Assembly: GCF_001426885.1 (NCBI RefSeq)
Contig: NZ_LMFP01000001.1
Coordinates: 416,213 to 480,212, forward strand
Direction: 5' to 3'
DNA from: Pelomonas sp. Root1444
GTDB lineage: Bacteria > Pseudomonadota > Gammaproteobacteria > Burkholderiales > Burkholderiaceae_C
DNA length: 64,000 nt
In this document: one piece after another, positions 60,846-64,000 of the stretch
Layout of the letters: every line of letters begins with the position of its first letter
Position numbering within the stretch: the stretch's first letter is position 1
Program-made: the position numbers and the translations under genes
The notes under the pieces: generated by a model
What the model was told of the DNA's origin: nothing
Seen by the model: only the letters and a program-made list of their open reading frames with translations
The model's database searches: none

Positions 60846-62399
60846 ATGCAACTCAATCCCGCTGAAATTTCCGAACTGATCAAGAGCCGCATCGAGGGTC
60901 TTGGTGCCAGCTCGGACATCCGCAACCAGGGCACCGTCGTGTCCGTTTCCGACGGCATCGTCCGCGTCCACGGCCTGTCCGACGTGATGCAGGGCGAAAT
61001 GCTCGAATTCCCGGTCGCCGCAGACGGTTCGCAGACCTTCGGCCTGGCGCTGAACCTCGAGCGCGACTCCGTCGGCGCCGTGATTCTGGGCGCCTACGAG
61101 CACATCTCGGAAGGCGACACCGTCAAGTGCACGGGCCGCATCCTGGAAGTGCCGGTCGGCCCCGAGCTGATCGGCCGCGTCGTCAATGCGCTGGGCGAGC
61201 CTATCGACGGCAAGGGCCCGATCAACGCCAAGATGACCGACGTCATCGAGAAGGTCGCCCCGGGCGTGATCGCGCGCAAGTCGGTTGACCAGCCCGTGCA
61301 GACCGGCCTGAAGTCCATCGACTCTATGGTCCCCGTCGGCCGCGGCCAGCGCGAACTGATCATTGGTGACCGTCAGACGGGCAAGACCGCCGTCGCCATC
61401 GACGCGATCATCAACCAGAAGGGTCAGAACATGACCTGCGTCTACGTCGCGATCGGCCAGAAGGCCTCGTCGATCAAGAACGTGGTGCGTGCTCTGGAGC
61501 AGGCCGGCGCGATGGAATACACCATCGTCGTGGCCGCCTCGGCGTCTGAGTCTGCAGCGATGCAATACGTGTCGGCCTACTCGGGCTGCACGATGGGCGA
61601 GTACTTCCGCGACCGCGGCCAGGACGCGCTGATCATTTACGACGACCTGTCCAAGCAGGCCGTCGCCTACCGCCAGGTCTCGCTGCTGCTGCGCCGCCCG
61701 CCGGGCCGCGAAGCCTACCCCGGCGACGTGTTCTATCTGCACAGCCGCCTGCTGGAGCGCGCCGCGCGCGTGAACGCCGACTACGTCGAGGCCTTCACCA
61801 AGGGTGAGGTCAAGGGCAAGACCGGTTCGCTGACGGCCCTGCCGATCATCGAAACGCAAGCCGGCGACGTGTCCGCCTTCGTGCCGACCAACGTGATCTC
61901 GATCACCGACGGCCAGATCTTCCTGGAAACGTCGCTGTTCAACGCCGGTATCCGCCCCGCCATCAACGCCGGTATCTCGGTGTCGCGCGTCGGTGGTGCT
62001 GCCCAGACCAAGCTGATCAAGTCGCTGTCCGGCGGTATCCGTACCGACCTGGCCCAGTACCGTGAGCTGGCCGCGTTCGCGCAGTTCGCTTCCGACCTGG
62101 ACGAAGCCACCCGCAAGCAGCTGGACCGCGGCGCCCGCGTGACGGAACTGCTCAAGCAGGCCCAGTACTCGCCGCTGCCGATCTCGCTGATGGCCGCGTC
62201 GCTGTACGCCGCCAACAAGGGCTTCATGGACAGCATCGAAGTGAAGAAGGTCCTGTCCTTCGAGCACGGCCTGCACCAGTTCCTCAAGACCAGCCATGCC
62301 GCGCTGCTCGCCAAGCTGGAAGCGGACAAGGCGATGGACAAGGACGCTGAAGCCGAGCTGAACGCCGCGATCACTTCTTTCAAGAAGTCCTTCGCTTAA
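60846..62399 (+). CDS. atpA: ATP synthase F1 subunit alpha
   Basis: A 517-residue regulatory nucleotide-binding subunit. Walker A is GDRQTGKT (174-181), with [13 protein letters not shown] before it and the family signature [13 protein letters not shown] later. The N-terminal beta-barrel includes [21 protein letters not shown] 98-bp gap separates it from atpH. Confidence 0.97.
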   Translation: MQLNPAEISELIKSRIEGLGASSDIRNQGTVVSVSDGIVRVHGLSDVMQGEMLEFPVAADGSQTFGLALNLERDSVGAVILGAYEHISEGDTVKCTGRILEVPVGPELIGRVVNALGEPIDGKGPINAKMTDVIEKVAPGVIARKSVDQPVQTGLKSIDSMVPVGRGQRELIIGDRQTGKTAVAIDAIINQKGQNMTCVYVAIGQKASSIKNVVRALEQAGAMEYTIVVAASASESAAMQYVSAYSGCTMGEYFRDRGQDALIIYDDLSKQAVAYRQVSLLLRRPPGREAYPGDVFYLHSRLLERAARVNADYVEAFTKGEVKGKTGSLTALPIIETQAGDVSAFVPTNVISITDGQIFLETSLFNAGIRPAINAGISVSRVGGAAQTKLIKSLSGGIRTDLAQYRELAAFAQFASDLDEATRKQLDRGARVTELLKQAQYSPLPISLMAASLYAANKGFMDSIEVKKVLSFEHGLHQFLKTSHAALLAKLEADKAMDKDAEAELNAAITSFKKSFA

Positions 62400-62459
62400 G
62401 CCACGGAACACGCGACGGCCGTGCCTCAAAACCCGGCCTCGCACTGACTAGGAGTTCGA

Positions 62460-63332
62460 ATGGCTTCAAGCAAAGAAATCCGCGGCAAGATCAAGTCGGT
62501 CGAGAACACCAAGAAGATCACCAAGGCGATGGAGATGGTCGCCGCGTCCAAGATGCGCAAGGCGCAGGAGCGGATGCGGTCGGCTCGTCCCTACGCCGAG
62601 AAGATCGGCAGCATCGCCTCGGAGCTGGCCAAGGCCAACCCCGAGTACCGCCATCCCTTCCTCGTCAAGAACGAGCAGGCGAAGACGGTCGGCATGGTCG
62701 TCGTCACGACGGACAAGGGCCTGTGCGGTGGTCTCAACACCAACCTGCTGCGCGCGGCCACGGCCAAGCTCAAGGAAGTGGAAGCCAGCGGCCAGACCGC
62801 CGAGGTCGTCGCCATCGGCGGCAAGGGCCTGGGCTTCATGAACCGCATCGGCGCCAAGGTCGTGGCCCACGCCACGCAGTTGGGTGACCAGCCCCACATG
62901 GAAGCCTTGATCGGCCCCGTGAAGGTGCTGCTCGACGCCTACGCCGCCGGCAAGCTGTCCGCCGTCTACCTCTGCTACACGCAGTTCATCAACACGATGA
63001 AGCAAGAGGTCAAGGTCCACCAGCTGCTGCCCCTCAAGGCCAGCGACCTGGCGACGGAGAAGCCCGCGCACTCGTGGGACTACATCTACGAGCCGGATGC
63101 CGCCACCGTCATCGACGAGCTGCTGATGCGCTACTCGGAAGCCCTGGTCTTCCAGGCTGTCGCCGAGAACATGGCCAGCGAGCAGTCCGCCCGCATGGTG
63201 GCCATGAAGGCCGCGACCGACAACGCCGGCACGCTGATCGGCGAGCTGAAGCTGGTCTACAACAAGACTCGCCAGGCCGCGATCACCAAGGAACTCTCCG
63301 AGATCGTCAGCGGCGCTGCCGCGGTCGGTTGA
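62460..63332 (+). CDS. atpG: ATP synthase F1 subunit gamma
   Basis: A 290-residue central-shaft subunit. The N-terminal coiled coil ([32 protein letters not shown]), the [15 protein letters not shown] stretch and the C-terminal helix ([32 protein letters not shown]) are typical. It lies between atpA and atpD, as is standard. Confidence 0.96.
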   Translation: MASSKEIRGKIKSVENTKKITKAMEMVAASKMRKAQERMRSARPYAEKIGSIASELAKANPEYRHPFLVKNEQAKTVGMVVVTTDKGLCGGLNTNLLRAATAKLKEVEASGQTAEVVAIGGKGLGFMNRIGAKVVAHATQLGDQPHMEALIGPVKVLLDAYAAGKLSAVYLCYTQFINTMKQEVKVHQLLPLKASDLATEKPAHSWDYIYEPDAATVIDELLMRYSEALVFQAVAENMASEQSARMVAMKAATDNAGTLIGELKLVYNKTRQAAITKELSEIVSGAAAVG

Positions 63333-63361
63333 GTCCATCGGCACGCAAAGATTTGAATTGA

Positions 63362-64000
<639 letters not shown>

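Overview
The window is a GC-rich chromosomal segment from a betaproteobacterium of the order Burkholderiales, most like the Roseateles/Mitsuaria/Rubrivivax group. The evidence is the set of families and their order: an SAH riboswitch before a split-type metH, torF-glnK-amtB, a PF08886-type gshA near kup and gshB, a Bug-family binding protein, a PEP-CTERM protein and a standard atpIBEFHAGD operon. I placed it from gene content alone, without a database search. I found no rRNA, tRNA, CRISPR array, insertion sequence or prophage.

Layout, left half. 1-2904: an ECF sigma factor with a probable anti-sigma factor (cut by the window edge), divergent from a secreted subtilisin-like protease and a Gly/Ala/Ser-rich secreted protein. 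2965-7029: a degenerate HD-GYP protein, then an SAH riboswitch driving the C-terminal part of cobalamin-dependent methionine synthase. 7140-9262: a glycine-zipper envelope protein and comM. 9380-12254: a nitrogen-regulated unit (NtrC site, sigma-54 promoter, torF, glnK, amtB, terminator). 12288-19104: a LysR regulator and a putative 5-oxoproline/D-glutamate catabolic unit (YcsI-type hydro-lyase, MFS carrier, fused 5-oxoprolinase). 19137-27561: a diguanylate cyclase, then gshA, kup, benE, gshB and a DUF885 protein. 27551-32283: a metallophosphoesterase with a membrane domain, and a MarR-controlled flavin monooxygenase/Bug-protein locus. 32313-36847: a TPR-zincin protein coupled to an FUSC membrane protein.

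Layout, right half. 37004-40428: glutathione-dependent formaldehyde detoxification (adhC-type dehydrogenase and S-formylglutathione hydrolase) with dctA between them. 40441-42038: a TetR regulator and an alpha/beta hydrolase sharing one palindromic operator. 42041-43085: OsmC between two decayed gene remnants. 43116-45990: uup, a small membrane protein and a receiver-domain protein. 46066-49488: a minus-strand operon of seven genes (PEP-CTERM protein, DUF6916 protein, three tandem phage-tail-collar proteins, GNAT acetyltransferase, exported DUF6916-like protein). 49578-57808: a MocR regulator with an EamA exporter, a DUF2917 protein, an aspartate/glutamate racemase, and an aminotransferase-GNAT-PhzF-AlaX run, then a GNAT and an SMP-30 protein. 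57824-64000: the F1Fo ATP synthase operon, cut within atpD.

The best candidate for an undescribed system is the collar operon at 46096-49488. It has no other phage genes, each gene has a strong ribosome-binding site or a start-stop overlap, it ends at an intrinsic terminator, and it joins three diverged collar paralogues to a PEP-CTERM-anchored protein and two DUF6916 proteins. Other recurring signals are -10-like hexamers lying 6-7 bases before start codons (possible leaderless transcripts) and regulator-adjacent operators that can be read directly.
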